From positions 9,400,501-9,464,500 of the forward strand of contig NC_044600.1 of assembly GCF_901933205.1 (NCBI RefSeq): a stretch of 64,000 nucleotides of DNA, in the 5' to 3' direction. The stretch's first letter is position 1, and each line of letters begins with the position of its first letter. The notes under the pieces are model-generated. The model was given only the letters and a program-made list of their open reading frames with translations, had not been told where the DNA came from and made no database searches. Shown in pieces: positions 40,963-55,178 of this stretch. The DNA is from Camarhynchus parvulus. Its lineage: Eukaryota > Chordata > Aves > Passeriformes > Thraupidae. The position numbers and the translations under genes are program-made.

Positions 40963-43900
40963 TGAACGGTATTGATTATAGTTACAGGACTATTCATCTC
41001 ATACTGGCACGCATACAATACATGGATTATAAAAATGTTGTCTCTGTTGACAGCTGGGTTATGAAATGATACACTGAATTATATGTCCTTGCAGGCAGTG
41101 TCTGCATTGACTTTTCTTACCCTAATTCAAAAGTATTAAAAGTTACTTGTAGGAATACAGAATAGAGCATTAGACTCTGAAAATATTTTTTTTTGCACCT
41201 TTGTTAGTAACAACCAGTTAACAAGTTTGTTGAAATGAGGTGACACAGCAAAATTCCAGTGAGTACTAACTGGTTTATACAATCTTCTTCTGTGGAGATG
41301 AAGAACATTTGTTTTATTAAAAGAATAAAGGACTTCTTGGAAGTTGCAGATAGAAAAGAGACTATTTAAGTGTACTCTGTTACCCCAGTTTTGTTTTGAA
41401 ATCAAAGAAACCCTTGAGACGAGCCGTGTTTGCAATGTATACAGTAGTAGTCTTCTGGCTTCAGAGCAAATACCTTCATATTTCTCATTTTTTTATTTAA
41501 AAAAAATGCATTGATGCAGTGATTGTGTTTGTCTACAGTTACCCTCAAAAGTTTTCCATTCTTCATTCTGTCTCTTACTTAATGGTGTGTAGCCCAGTTG
41601 CCTGGGTCATTCCATCACAATGTCTTTTTCTGTGGGATTCGCTGGAGACAAGGTCAGCAGATGGCCTGTTGGCTGTGGAACAATCTGTTCTTCTAACTTG
41701 AATGAGTTAGAACCCCAAAAGTTGAAATAAAAGCCCATCTCACATTTTAGAGGATGTGCTCTCTTATTGATACGTTGCAGTATATTTGAAGGATTGATAT
41801 TTTGACCAAGTGTGATTATTAAATAAAGATTAGATTTTTAAGTACTGTGCTTGAAAATTTCCATTGTCTTACTCTGTAGCCATGAGTGACTGAAAAGATT
41901 TAAGATTTTACATTTAACTGCTCAGAGCATTTTTATTTTAGTTTTACTCAGCTTACTTGTTTTATATCTGAAATAACACCACTGCCTCCAGCTGCTGTCC
42001 TGAGAGCAGACTTTCCCTGTGTTTGCCTGAACTAATTGGTACAATGAGCATAACTTCAGTAGTACACAGCAGTGACAGAGGTAACTGTAGCATGCTAGGG
42101 TGTGTTTTAAAATGTGTTTGCAATTGTAGACAATTTATTAAATAATTGCATTTAAAGTTTCATTAAATACTGAAGTCTATGTCACTCCAGCTGGAGTTGA
42201 TTGACTTATGCCTCATAAAAACAGGTTTATGTCACTATGGTTCTTAAAAAGATATGTAGCAGTTCTTTTTGGCAGTACAGGGTTTACAGATTTGCTATGA
42301 ACTTGTGTGTTGTTTTGTTACCAAAGGGTCATGTTCTTCCACAGAGTGCATTACTTGTGATAGCTTTCAAGTGGAATATTTTTACCATAATTCCAGGTTT
42401 TTCACAGCACGAACTACCAATTTTGTGAATAGGAAAATAATTTTTTCTCTTGTTCTTTCTTTTTCTTCATAGTCTGAGATTTTTTTTTAATCTGTAAAAT
42501 TTGTAATGAGAAAATAAGTGAAACTAATCTTGCTCTTCGAGTGTCTCTTGTCATTGGTTTTTCAGATCCTAGCAAGCCACTTTTCTCTGTCTGCTTCCTT
42601 CTGCTTGCCTTTCCTTTGTCTCAGTCTCTACAGTGAAGCTGTTCTAATACCACCACTTATTGAGGGTGTTTTATTCTTAAATTCTTTTTCCAGAAATTTA
42701 ATCTCTTATGAGATGGGATATGCTCAATCTCTATACAAGTGAATGAGTTAGCAGAATAAATATCCTCTGTGTTCATGGGAGAATAGACACCCCCATGCCC
42801 ATGCTGTCAGCAGAGAGAGATGGATTCTGTTGATAATTTGTGTGGTGCAGTGGTTGACAAGATACAGTAGCAAGGATAAAACGGTAGAGACTGCACTTGG
42901 CAAAATTTAGTGGTCTCTTCAGCTGTGAATGGGTCTGCTTAATTGTTCCCCTGCTGAAATCATGCATCAGAGCAGCACAAGCTGAGCAGTTGTGATGGCT
43001 GAACTTGCTCCTGCTGCTCATGAACCACACAGACTGTAAATGCAAACAGTAGGTGCTCCCCTTACCTCTAATTAAAGCATGGATGTGGGTTTGACTGTTC
43101 AGCTGCAGTGTCAAGTTACTCACAAAGCCAGCTTGGGAGGTGATAAGCAGGTATTTTTACTGGATACCTTTGCCTTTTTGGCTTCTTCGGCAGAAAGGAC
43201 AGCCTGAGGGAGAAGAAATGTACAGTGATGAATCTCTCCTTTGTTTCCTTTCTTAATTATGGAAAACTGTGACATTTCTACAGTTCACTTTAGTGTAAAT
43301 AGGAATATGTCCTGTGAATCCTAAGGGAAGGTGTCCTTCCCTAAGCAGAATGGTCTGATTCTTCTGTGGAGCTGCAATATGACTGCTTCTGTCCTATTTG
43401 TGGTTTAAACATACAAGATCAATGGTGGTAATAAAGATTACCTGTGATGGTTATCTGAGTTCTTGAGAAAAGAATGGCAGAGGAAGAAATAAGAAAGGGT
43501 GATAATGTCACTTGAGAGGTTGCTTGTATAGGGCTCGTAGCTAAACCACCTTACTAAATATCCTTCAGTGTTCTGTACCCTTGTCCATATGGGCATTAAC
43601 ACCTTGTTGAAGGGCTTGGATGTTGAAACTGAACACACTGATGTCCAAACTTGCCTTTCAACAGTCTGCTCAGCTGTATAAAACACTGAGTGGATATCTA
43701 ATTCAGGCCCCAGCTTTGTTCTAGGTGAGTAGCAGTATCCATTGCAAGAGGCAATCTGTGTAATCTCTGTTAGGTGTCAGTTGGGGTGAGTTGTGTTGTC
43801 TTTCAGGAGAATGAGAATATGTGGGCTTGCTTAGCTTAAATAACTGGTTATTTTTCAGATCTAGTTAATCACAAGCCCACATTCTTCACCTGAACAATCC

Positions 43901-46900
43901 TTCCAGACTCATCCATTCAGGTAGCCTTTTCTAATCTTGGGCAGAGATTATGTTTTTAAACTCTGATTATGCTGTTTTAGAGGAAGAACCCTTCCTCTTG
44001 TGTTTGACAATTCCTATTTTTAAGAACTCTTGGGTTTTATTTCTATTTTTCTTTTGATTCAAACTTGGTTTTATTCTTCCTCCCTGCAGTTGTGTCATGG
44101 ACTAAATGTACGTCTTCTGCTTGTACAGACAATATCTGCTGATATCAAGGACACAGATTTTAAAATTATGTGTACAGCAGCATGTTTGTGTAATAGTACT
44201 GTGATCAGTGCTGTTTCTTAATAAGCAACACCATATTATTGCTCCATTCCTGGGGAGAGTCTCAGAAAGATGAGTTAAGTTTTCCAGAGTGAGATTAATT
44301 TCTCACTTGCTCCCCCCTAGTCTCCCAAACCTGGTATTCAGAAATAAATCTTTTAGGAGGAGAATTTAATTATCTTGCATTTCCCACATTGTTGGCTCTA
44401 ATTAGCTGACTGTGCTGTGGATTCCAGCCCTCACTTGGGAAGTTTGAATGGACTCTGTAGATAAAACAGTTTTAGAAAGAGACTTCAGAACATGGCTTGT
44501 CAGGAGGCTACAGCTCTGTAGAGCATGATTAGTTTCACTTATTGGCTTGACCCAGCACATTTATTCTGCTTAGCTGAAGTCATGAAAATCCTAGATACTG
44601 AATTTCTTTACATTTGTTTTAACCACTCTTTTAAGAAAATATTTTTATTGTGACATTTCCATGATTTGCTTTATTTGCAGTAATACTCTCCCTCTTATAT
44701 TTTTATTCAATGTTAATTGTGTGATAGCAGGATATGTTTTATTTGAGAATGGGTTTGGGTATTTGGAGAGAGGAAGAATAAGACTAAGTATGTGAAGGGA
44801 AGCAACAATTTGGAAAAGGGTCTGGAGCCAAGACTTAAGTTGAACTTCTTTCCAAGATGTGAAATGGCTTGAAAATACTCACTTCTAGGGGAAAACCTTG
44901 GTGTGTTTGCTGTCTAGAAAGATTTTTAATTACTGTGTCATGGGCCAATTTCATGGAAGGGAAAGTTTTTTTCTAAAGAACAGAAATTAAATAATTTGGA
45001 ACTAGTCTTTAGTCCATCTATTCATGGTTACTAAATTATCCTGTTACTGTCAATCTCTCTTTCTATTCCTATGGTAACTCAACAAAGTAAGATGAAAGAT
45101 TCAGTGTAGTTTTGTTTTGATCCCCCCAGAGTGAAGAGGAGGCTCCCAGCAGGTGGCTACCACTGAATCCTTGTATGACCTAATAATATTGATGGAATGA
45201 AATATTACTATCAAACATAGATTTAAACAATAAAATCCCAAAGGTTCTGTGCTTAAAGAGACGGGGTAAATTTATGAATTCTGTATACTATGTGTCAAAT
45301 TATTTCCTGCTGTTCTTTCTCATAGCACCAACACGACAGTCAACCAGAGGAGAAACAAAAATGAGAGAGAAAAAAAGAAGAAATGTTTTAAGTGGCAGCA
45401 ATTGCTGACTTGTTACAGGATTACATTTCTGTGTTTTAGTCCCATCACTTTGTCTTCCTTTTATTTATCCAATAACAAGAAAAGAGAACTGTATGTAAAA
45501 GTATACTGCTAAATCCATACAAAAATTTGAGCAGTCCATGATTTTTCAATCCATGGAGTTCATAATTTAGTTTGTTTGTTATGATTTCTGTAGGTTTCAG
45601 GACTTCTTGAAATACTGGAATATACTGATGGTGCTTAACTAAAACTAGTGATAGCATGTGTTTACATTTCTGGCAATGTTTTTGCAGACTTTTCTTGGTT
45701 TAGTGGAAAACCATAAAGGTCAGTAGCTTGCTGTATGTCCACATGGTAACTTCAGGGTTCAGAACCATGATCCTAACCAGAAAGGGCGTTACAGGTGTAT
45801 TATTCTAATGAGAAAGATTAGAAACAAATCAGAATATTTTTAAATGTGTCACATTTACTTAAAGCAGATTCAACAGTGAGTTTAGCCCCAGAGGCAAAGA
45901 ATAGCATAATAGAGGGACTTGAATGCCTGCTTTTCTTTTATAGGTGATATCTGTAGAATAGGAGGTAAGAAATATTGTCTGGGCTTCTTTGGGAAGCTTG
46001 GAGGAGCTGATGAATTCATCAATCCCTTTTATGCAGCTCTTCTGGAGGATTTAAATCTTCCTGTCTTCAACTTATTAAATTATTATGAGAAAGTCATTCT
46101 ATTGTTATCAAATTCATTTTTCTTATGCAAGTTTCTGTGCTATTTTTGTTATAGGAAGGTATTGTCTCACTGATAACATTGCCAGTGGGAAGGAGGGCTT
46201 GGACTCGCTTGTGCAAATGGAAAATACATGGAGAAAATCAGAGTACAAAGAAGTCTTCTGTGCCTATAGCTGGCGTTTCTTAGAAAATGAAGTCTCTTAA
46301 GCCTTCTGGTATAGTCTGGAGAGACACTTCACTTACTCCATTAATCTATCTGAAAAGCTTTACTACCTGAGTTCAACAAATAAATCTGTTCAAGGCCTAC
46401 AAAATTTTCAAGTCCAAAAATAGTCTGTTGATGGGACGCTTTAAAAAGCTTTACTCTGTCAGGGAGTTGGTTTGAGAATCAGAGTAGGAAAATTCAGTAG
46501 CAGCAGCCCAACATCAGCTCCTACAATGCATCAGTTTAATCAAATACAAGGGCACATTATCATAGCCCTTTCTGCTGTCTGCTGCTTAGGCAGGATAGGA
46601 TTACATGAGGTGCATTTGTGTGTGATGCAGAGAAAGAGAGGTTTCCTGGTTTGGAACCTTTGTGATGAGCTACTTTTTGCTGAATGATATGAATGCTTCT
46701 CTTGACTACTACACAGGTTCTAACAAGAGACAAATATTTTTAATTTACTTTGAAATTGCCAGTGGAATTTTCAGATTAAAATTCAGAGTCATTTATCTGT
46801 AAAAACTGGAGGGTATTGTGTGTTACTTTATAAGAAATTAGTAAAGCAGCAATTTAATAAGTTTTTATTTGGTAGGACATGGGTACATTTAATTTAAAGT

Positions 46901-48788
46901 AAGGCATTATTTACAGTCTCTAACTGTGGTCACATATCAGTTCCTATTCTGTTGTGCATAGCAAGCTGATTTTTTAAAAGCTTTTTTGACAGGCAGCTGA
47001 AAAATTAATCGAGTTCATTGAGTTCATGAAATGGTTCCTCCCATGACTGTGTCTGTGCCTGCTGTGAGTAAGGGCTGCCCAGCTCCTGAGCCTGCTCGTG
47101 TCACCCAGGGCTGGCAGTGCCTCTCTCCAGTCTCATCTCTCGCTAAGACTCTCCCTGTCCTTAGCACAGTCTGGTTGACCTCCCAGAACAGGTGGTGCTG
47201 CCAACAAGGGATAAGCAGCAGCGGGGGCAGGCCTTCAGGGTGATGATGGTCTTCTGGAAAGAGCTCATCCTGCAGCTCACTGCAGAGTTTGGGGAATGGT
47301 ACAGCCCTGTGGGAAATTGCCTTAAGGCAGAGAAATTTATTGCCATCTGTCATCCAAAGTGCTGCAGTTGAGCTGTTTGGTAAATTGGATGTCAGACCTA
47401 CTGTCCTAAAGATACACACTGCCCTTTTGAGAGTGTTTCCCCCAACTCTGTACTGATTTGGGTGTTGCACAGTTGTGTTTCAGACACTGGTGAGACTCAT
47501 CTGCTTGTTCCTTGGCTGAAAAAATATCCCCTAAATGGGAGAATTCCTAATGGTTTGTCAAAGACTGATTGAGAGCTGAAGTGTCTAACTGAAGGAAGGC
47601 TCCACAATGCATTGCTCTTTAGAAATTCATATTTACCTTCTGCTGTAAGGATTAGCATTCTTGTTCCCAAAACCAGAAAAGGTTTGGATAGTGTTGCAGC
47701 AACATTGTTGCTTTGGACTTCCCCCTGCTTCATTTTTCCTCTCCCTTCTAAGTTTACTCAGTAGTTTTGCAGGACGCTTGGAATTTATTGGGGTGTACAA
47801 TCAAGTTGTTAGCAGATTTAGTGATTGTTGTAAAAAGCCAGAGAATAATTTTTTTATACTTCTAATAAAGTAATATAAAAATATTTTCAGAAGAAAGTTT
47901 GTTTGCTAACCATATTTCCGTATTACGTTATTCCAATGGCAATAACATAATCCAGATTTTTTTAAAGTATCTGTGGTTCTACATTCATTTATATTCATGC
48001 TGATGAGGCCACAAACATGGTAAGATCGCAGGAGGATTCTCTGAGCTACATAATGTTTGCGAATAAAAGAGTTTCTAACTCTCAGGAATGGAAGTTACAG
48101 TAATCTTCTTATTTTCTGTTAACTCCGCTAGTAAAGGAGAGGGAAGGAAGGACTGTACTTTGAAGGCATGAATTTGCAGGCACTTTACTGCTAGGAAAGA
48201 TTTTACTAAATATTAGTAGAGAAGAGACCAAGGAAGTGTAGAAGTGTAGTGGTGTAAATCAGACTAAATCATCTGACAACCCCTCATATAGCTCAGCTGT
48301 AATGCCTCATGGAAGGGGCCCTCCAGAGTGGTAATTTGACCCTCAGCTCTGATTTAGTGTCTTGAGCTTCAGTCTCTGTCCATCAAAACATGGAAGCATG
48401 TTCTTAAATTTGTGCACAGAGCTTTGTCATGTAGGACATTAAGCAAAACCCTCTGAGCATGTAGAGCAAGGTGAACTAAGCTGTGGTTCTTCAGGTGTGT
48501 GTGTTCTAGAGAAAGTCAAGTGCTGCCCCACACTGCCACTGTCTCATGATACACCCAGCGTTCTGATGAGGACTTCCAGGATCTCTTGATCCTAGAACCA
48601 AAAGGCTGCTAGTCTGGCCTTGATGTGAGGCAGTGAGCTCTTGTTTGTCAAGGGAAGATGTGGGAAGAGCCCCACTTCTCTACCAGCATCACTCATACCC
48701 CTGCAGACCACAGCCTCATGCTGTTGCTAATGATTAATGAGATTGTTCTCTGCTTATGAATGTAGCAGCATCTTGTGGAGCACAGAAA

Positions 48789-48840
48789 ATGCACGTGCAC
48801 CGTGTTAACATGCACGTGCACCGTGTTAACATGCAGGTGT
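48789..48840. repeat. 21-bp tandem repeat with two CACGTG E-boxes
   Basis: A 21-base unit is present twice without change (48789-48809 and 48810-48830), and the first bases of a third follow. Each unit holds the palindrome GCACGTGC (E-box at 48792-48797 and 48813-48818) and GTTAAC, itself palindromic. The period is two helical turns, so both E-boxes face the same side of DNA. Because 21 is a multiple of three, it also yields a repeated peptide in chance open frames on both strands. Those are not genes. Confidence 0.9.
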
Positions 48841-51800
48841 CTGAGAGCAGATTTTAAACCAGTATTTAAAGCTATGACATGGTGTCCAAACCCTCTGAGA
48901 TTAATAAATAATTCCAAACTAGGTCTGTCTTTCTTGGCCTCCCCTTGCTGCTCTGACAGGGCAGCAATCACTTAAGAATTAACACGTAGCAATGTGACTT
49001 TTCTTTCGCAATCAGGCTTTTGCTGTACCATTTCCATCAATTTTGGCTTCCACATTATTCAGCTGTGCACCAGACAACTCTTTTGTTATGTGCCAATTAA
49101 CCCAGCTTGATAAATAGTGATTATGCATAATTCATAAAGAAAAATATTCTTGTTGTTTCCTGTAAATAAGGCACTGGCTTAGCTGAGGGTACTGGTCTGT
49201 GAAATACTGTCAGATGTGATCATGAAGGTCCAGGAGGCTGATAGCAAGAGGAACTCTGAGGGCTAAGGCAGATAGAAATAATATCAACAAAAATAGATGG
49301 GAGGATGTTTTGTAAGGGCAGTTGGGGTGTTAATGTGGTATTTGTGTAGTTTGCACTTTCAGTGTGAATAACTCTCTCAGTTCTAGTCCAGCTTTCACTG
49401 AATTCCATGTGAACTTCTCCAGTGGTACTGGTGGGTGCTTCATTGGACCCCTAAGGAGCATCTTCAAATAATTCCATGGCTCCTGAAGCCAGTTTTCACA
49501 GACATCCTGTTTCTGCTTCTGCATTAACAGATCTGAAGCGTCTCAGTCTGATCAGCTGACAGCAGTGGAACACAAGGGTGAGAATTGCATAGCCCCATGA
49601 ACTTGGAGTAGAACAGGGGAGGAGATACAGAAATACGAAATCCAATCCACTGGTCCAAGATGTCACTTACAGTGACAGTGCTTGCTGGAATACCATTGCA
49701 GAGCCTCCAGGAAAGTGTGAGGGACTGTTGCTTTGGGTAAGCTGGGCTGTCTGTCAGCCAGCACCATGCTCTGCAAACATAGAGCCAACTGGAAATCCTC
49801 CAGAGCTGGAGGCTGCTTGCACAGCTGCTGTTTTGGCATTTGCATCCCCTTTCTCCTTGAACAACCTTAATTGTGACCTTCACCTCCTGGTGAATTTTAC
49901 TCAGCTCAGTGCTTCAGGTGTGTTGGCCAGTTTACCTCTTCTCTTATCCTCTGTAATACATCCCCATAGGCCTATAAATGGCACCACCTCAGCAGACTCA
50001 GCTCATCTTTCATCACACTGCCAGAGCCTTGTTTTGATTTATTGCCTCTCACCACAGTGGCCCAGAATGAAGTCAACTTCTGAAATCACTTAGGAAAGGA
50101 TCTGCTGAACAAGCATACATTTAATAATATGCCTCTGCCTTTTTACTTCCTCCACACTGAGATGTTCCAGTGATATAAGAAATCCCTTCAGAGTACTGGG
50201 GTGCTGGAGATGGCAGCTGCTGATTCACGGCTCTGAGGCACAGCATTGCCTTCAGCTGCTGCTCCTTGATTCAACCCTTCGTTCTGCCTAACATCCTCAG
50301 CTACAAAATGCTGCCCTTTTCTGATGGGTGTGATTTTTTTTTTCTTCATAACACAAAGCTCTTGCTTTCCCTTAGCCTGTTGTTTAAAGTATTGTTACCT
50401 TCTTCAGATACAATCTGTCTTAACAATAGTGAAGTAGGTACTCCCTGGTCCACCTGATCTTGTTAAGTTCATGTTAAAAACACTTTTTTGAACATGTCTT
50501 TTTGTTCCAAGGCAGAGTGCTTAATGACACTTGGAACTGTTACTTTGAATATATTTACAGAAACATTTGTGTAACTGTGTTTGTTAGAATATGCATGTTA
50601 TTAGAATATATTACCTGCTTGTAAATAAATGGCTACTAAATTTTCTGGTGTGTTCAAACTGGACAATTTTTTGAAGAACAGTGGTTTTCATATTTTTCTC
50701 CCACCAACATTTTTAGAAAAATTGCTTTGGAAAGTAAGAGATACAGTTACAATCCAAAGTGATCAGAGCAAGCAGGCATGACATACCGTATTAAATTAAA
50801 AGCATTTCAAATGGTGCAACAGATGGAAACAAGTTATTTCACTTGAGTGACTGTTACATATTTGTGTTGCATGCACGCTGTCCGTGTTTTTGCAGAGATT
50901 AGTCACGAAGCAGGAGCTGGATATTGGATGTGAGGAACACAAATGATCGCTGCTCGCTGTGAATATATTTAGACTCCTGTAGAAAGCTTTGACAGGTCCT
51001 CTGGCTCCCTCACACAGGTGTTAGCTCATCTCCCATGGTTCATGGAGAGAGTGTGTGGTTATGTGTGTAGGATTGGCTAAAGCTTTCGTGGAGGTCAGAG
51101 CTCAGTGAACTGCTTTACATCCACTCATTAAGTCCCTAACACTCTCTGAACCTGAGGGAGGCCTGTACCATAAATCTTAAGCATCCAGGATGGTGGAGCT
51201 GCAATCAGGAGCAGAGTGTTGGCATTGTACATACTGCTGCTGTTGGCAAGGCACTGATTATCCTGGAGTAGCTGAGCAGAAACATCTCTTCAGCAGGTTA
51301 TGAAAGGCAGATACCAATGCCTTTCCATTCTCTCCAGTGGTGAGTTTAACTGTCTACCAAGAGAAGCCCCTTGTGCTTCTCCTGCAAGCACTTCTTTGGT
51401 GTCAAGACCACCATAGGCAGAAAGCAGAAGAGGTCACGCATAAATCCTCAGCATTTACATCTGACTTCCACAACAGTGTTACAAAGTCTTCTTTCTAAAA
51501 GGTCTTTGTTTAAAACTGTGTGGTATGTTTTAATAGCTTTCCTTTAAAATAAATGCTTCTTGTGAGTAGCTTGTGGGGATGGTGGGATCAGGATGAAAAG
51601 TGTTCTGTTAACAGTAGATTGTGAATGCCCAGGATGGATTTAAGAATAGAAAGCTTGGCTAGATCTGTGGAGCCTGGTCTGGGACCTTGAACTCCATCTT
51701 GTACAGACACAAGCAGGATAATGTAGTATTCTAATCAGCATGTACCTAAGTATAGTCCTTAAGTACCTAACACATTTTTTAAATAATCTTTCAAAAAAAT

Positions 51801-52149
51801 CAGTTGATTTTTATGGCATGTATATATCTTCTCTCACCTTTAATCCATTTTAAGCTTAAACCCCTATTTTATTTCTTTCAAACTCCAATGGTTTATGCTT
51901 CAGAATGAGTCATGACTGTCTGACTCACAGCCTTTCAAATGTTCTAATAGTACTCATAATCAATGGTATGTTTTAAAGAAATCAGGGCGTAACAGGGATC
52001 ACAGGTAAATGAAACCCTTTCATATTGTGATCCTGAGAAGAGGCTGACACTTCCTGGCAACTGGCTGGATTGACTCCTGGGTTTCTTCCACCATCAGAAA
52101 TGTCATAATAACAGAGACTCTGAATACTCTGAATAGCCAGTGATTTTTC

Positions 52150-52163
52150 TTTTTTTTTTTTTT
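52150..52163. repeat. Poly(T) run
   Basis: Fourteen T in a row, preceded by TTTTTC. A homopolymer run. No adjacent retroposed gene sequence was recognised. Confidence 0.75.
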
Positions 52164-53324
52164 AATGGAAACCATGTATTAAAATTTGGTAGAACTCTAC
52201 ATCTTAAGTTTGGAAGTAGCTTGGGAGCTAAATGGAAGTGGGTAGAAAATAGCAATACAATAGCACTGTGTTGCTGTCTGTATCTGCTGCTCAGGCTACC
52301 TGCAGTACCTTCTCAGACTAGAGCAGTTTTCAGAAAGTTAAGCACAGCTTTCTCAGTAAAATCAAGGTTATGTTCAGGCCATCTTACAGTTTGTTACCCA
52401 AGATTGCCTTTTTTATTCACATATTAAACATATTAGGTAGTTTTTTAAATACCAAAGCTGTAATTTGCATATATAGCAAATTGGCAGTTTGGGCCGGAGG
52501 ACTTTTTATTTTGGTTTACTTTTATCTGGCTGAAGCTGTGCTAATGGACAAATACCCCCATTGTGGCATGTGTGAGGCTTGGTGCTGCTGGTTTTCCCAC
52601 TATTACAGCCCAAGTGGCTTGTGTTTGTCATTGGCAGCTGGCATTTTTCATACACTCATAAAACTCACACAAACATTTCAGTTTGAAGAAAAGATCCCGC
52701 ACACAACAAATTCATGCACGTTGTTAGGGTTTTATTTGACCACAGTCATATCTGTAAAAGCCAGAATGTGTGAAGTTTAATGAGTCAAGTATGTCATAAG
52801 CAATTGGGCACACTGAAAGAAACCAAGGTTGTGACAATGAATGTGTACAGCACTCAGCACCAAGGAACTGTAATTGTGATTGGAGTTCCAAAGTCATCTT
52901 GAAAAGCAGATAAGAAATAAAAACTTCTTTAACAGTGTGTGATGGAGTTAGGAAATGGTGACTGAAGTAATCTTGAATGGGATCTTGACCAGAGAGTGTT
53001 CAAGGATGCTTGGATCTGAACATGTGTTTAGAATTACTTTCCAGTAAACGGTTTGTAAAATATGAATGGATTAATCCTTATGCCTTCCATTTGCTATTTA
53101 ATAATATCCCCTCCTGCTGCCAGAACATGCTGTTTTTATTTTATTTGCTCTCCTAAAATGAAATTTAAACTGAAGTGTGTATATTTGAAGAAAACATTAG
53201 GTAGAACAAAGCAAGTCAAGTAGTTCTTTGTAAAAAGAACTAGATAAAACATAGCAATTTCATCATTGAGAAAACTGATGCCATAAGTGAAGTAACAGGA
53301 GTAAATTATGGTTTTGTTTTGTGC

Positions 53325-53385
53325 TCTGCTGTGAGGTTTTGGGTTGGATTTTTTTGTTTTTAGGGGAGATTTTTTTGTTTGTGAG
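53325..53385. repeat. G/T-rich low-complexity stretch
   Basis: A short G/T-rich stretch with repeated TTTTTTGTTT and GGGTTGG-like words, similar to the longer tract at 55030. No gene. Confidence 0.55.
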
Positions 53386-55029
53386 GACACATCTTTTTCT
53401 AGGTAGGATGAGAAGTCATGTTATAGCCAGTATGTCAGGAAGGTTTGTATCCAATTTCAGGTTGTAGCTTCCTTGGTTCCCTCCTGCCCCCAGGAATTTT
53501 CACTGTTAACTGTTCCAAGAATAGCTGCTTTCAGAAATGCATCTTTCCTCACCTGAATTTTAAACAATATTTTCTCCATAACAGAATTCAGTCTTAATTA
53601 AAATGTAAAAGATGGTTTTATTGGCTATAGGTAAATGCAGTTCACTTAATTTTACATTTTTAATATTATGGGCTTGTCTATAAAGGAAGCTCTCAAGTCT
53701 GATTGCCTGGAGCCCCCTGAAAGTAGCTCATTCTGCGTTCAGGGGCCCTGCTGTGCTGATCTCCTCAGGGCTCAAGGTAGAGAGAGTTGTTGCTTTTCAT
53801 TCTGTGTATTAAAATGAAAGCAAAAGAAAGTAGTAGAGGCATTGTGTCTGTCTCTCTAAGAGGAAGGCTGTATTCTTACTGTAACAGGTAATGTTAATGG
53901 TAACCCTTGCTTTATTACAACAAGGAGGTCAGGATAGAGCCCTAGAAAATGGCAACTGCTCTCTCTGAGTTAGTCTGCATATTATTCCATTGTAAAGTAG
54001 TCCCATTAGTCTGTTGGCTGAAGCTGGCAGTGAGAGTTGTCTGGAATCCAAGACAATTGGCAAAAGGAAGTGGAGGGAACAAAATTATTTCACAGCTGAG
54101 GAAAATGCAGAGCACAAAGCTAAGGAAGCAGTTTGAGCAGCCCATAGTAATGTCAGCTGAGACAGAGCTCCTACAGCACCTTCCCTCCCAAGAGCTGGGG
54201 GAGTGTCACTGGAACAGGCTGACAGTGCCCTGTGGCACAGGGGGACTTTGTCACACCTACTTTATAAGAAATTGATATGGACAAGGGGGAAATTACTTGC
54301 TCATAAAAAGAGTAATGAAGGAGGAAAAGTGTCTGAGTTATTGTAAGCTCCAACCCTTGACTCCAAAACTACCAGGCTGTTGCATCCAGGGCTGAAGTGC
54401 ACTGGATGACACACCTGGGAGGATCCTGCTGACTTTTACAGTTCAGTCATTAATGATATCATCCAGTGGAAAAGCCTGTATTACATTCTACCAGTAACAT
54501 ATCTCTTTTGTTAGCTTTATACATCTTCTATTTAAACAAACAAAATCCAAACCTACTTGTAAATGTTCCTAGTAACGCTTCAGTTGTTTATAGTAAGAAC
54601 TGGAAGGGAAAAAAAAAGGTGTCAGAAGTTTTGACTTTAGCTGCTAGGCAATAGACAGTAGAAATGTCAGGTCTTATACAACCTTGTTGTGTCAGGAATA
54701 CTCACAGTCGCTAAAACATAGAAAAACTAAATACCATTAGAAAGCAAAAATAAATTTTAAAAATATATAAAACATCTAATAACTTGTGTGAAGTGGAGCG
54801 TCTTTTGAGATTCTGGCCTGTAGCCTTCCTGGGATCTGAGTGCAAAAAAAAAACTTATCTGGTTAATCTTAGCAAGTTTCAGTGGTGGGCCTGATTTGAC
54901 TGGAGGGAGGATGGAAATGCAAGTAAAACAGACGTCTGGGTTCGTTGGGTTACACTGACGCTTAGGATGGCTCAGCTGCTATTCAGTAGGGAAACTAAGA
55001 TTTCTGTTTATTTGGCTTCAGTAGTTGCA

Positions 55030-55178
55030 TTTTGGTGGGTTGGTTTTGGGGTTTGGGTTTTTTAGGGTTTGGTTTTGGTGTTTTAGGTTGGTTGGTTTAG
55101 TTTGGTATTTTTGATTTTGGGGGTTTTTGGTGTGGTGGTGGTTTTTTGTTTGTTTTTGTGTTTGTTTGTTTGTTTTTA
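55030..55178 (+). repeat. G/T-rich low-complexity tract with possible G-quadruplex
   Basis: About 150 bases composed almost wholly of G and T on the transcribed-sense strand. The left part contains four G-runs: 55037-55039, 55048-55051, 55055-55057 and 55065-55067, separated by 8, 3 and 7 bases. This fits a relaxed intramolecular G-quadruplex pattern in DNA and in the GRIA3 pre-mRNA. The right part degrades into GTTTGTTT units. Reverse-strand open frames over it are low-complexity artefacts. Confidence 0.8.

Noticed and set aside
47024..47470. 148-codon open frame on the - strand in intron 2
   Set aside because: No domain, no splice-linked partner and no codon-usage signal. The length is compatible with chance in a window this size.
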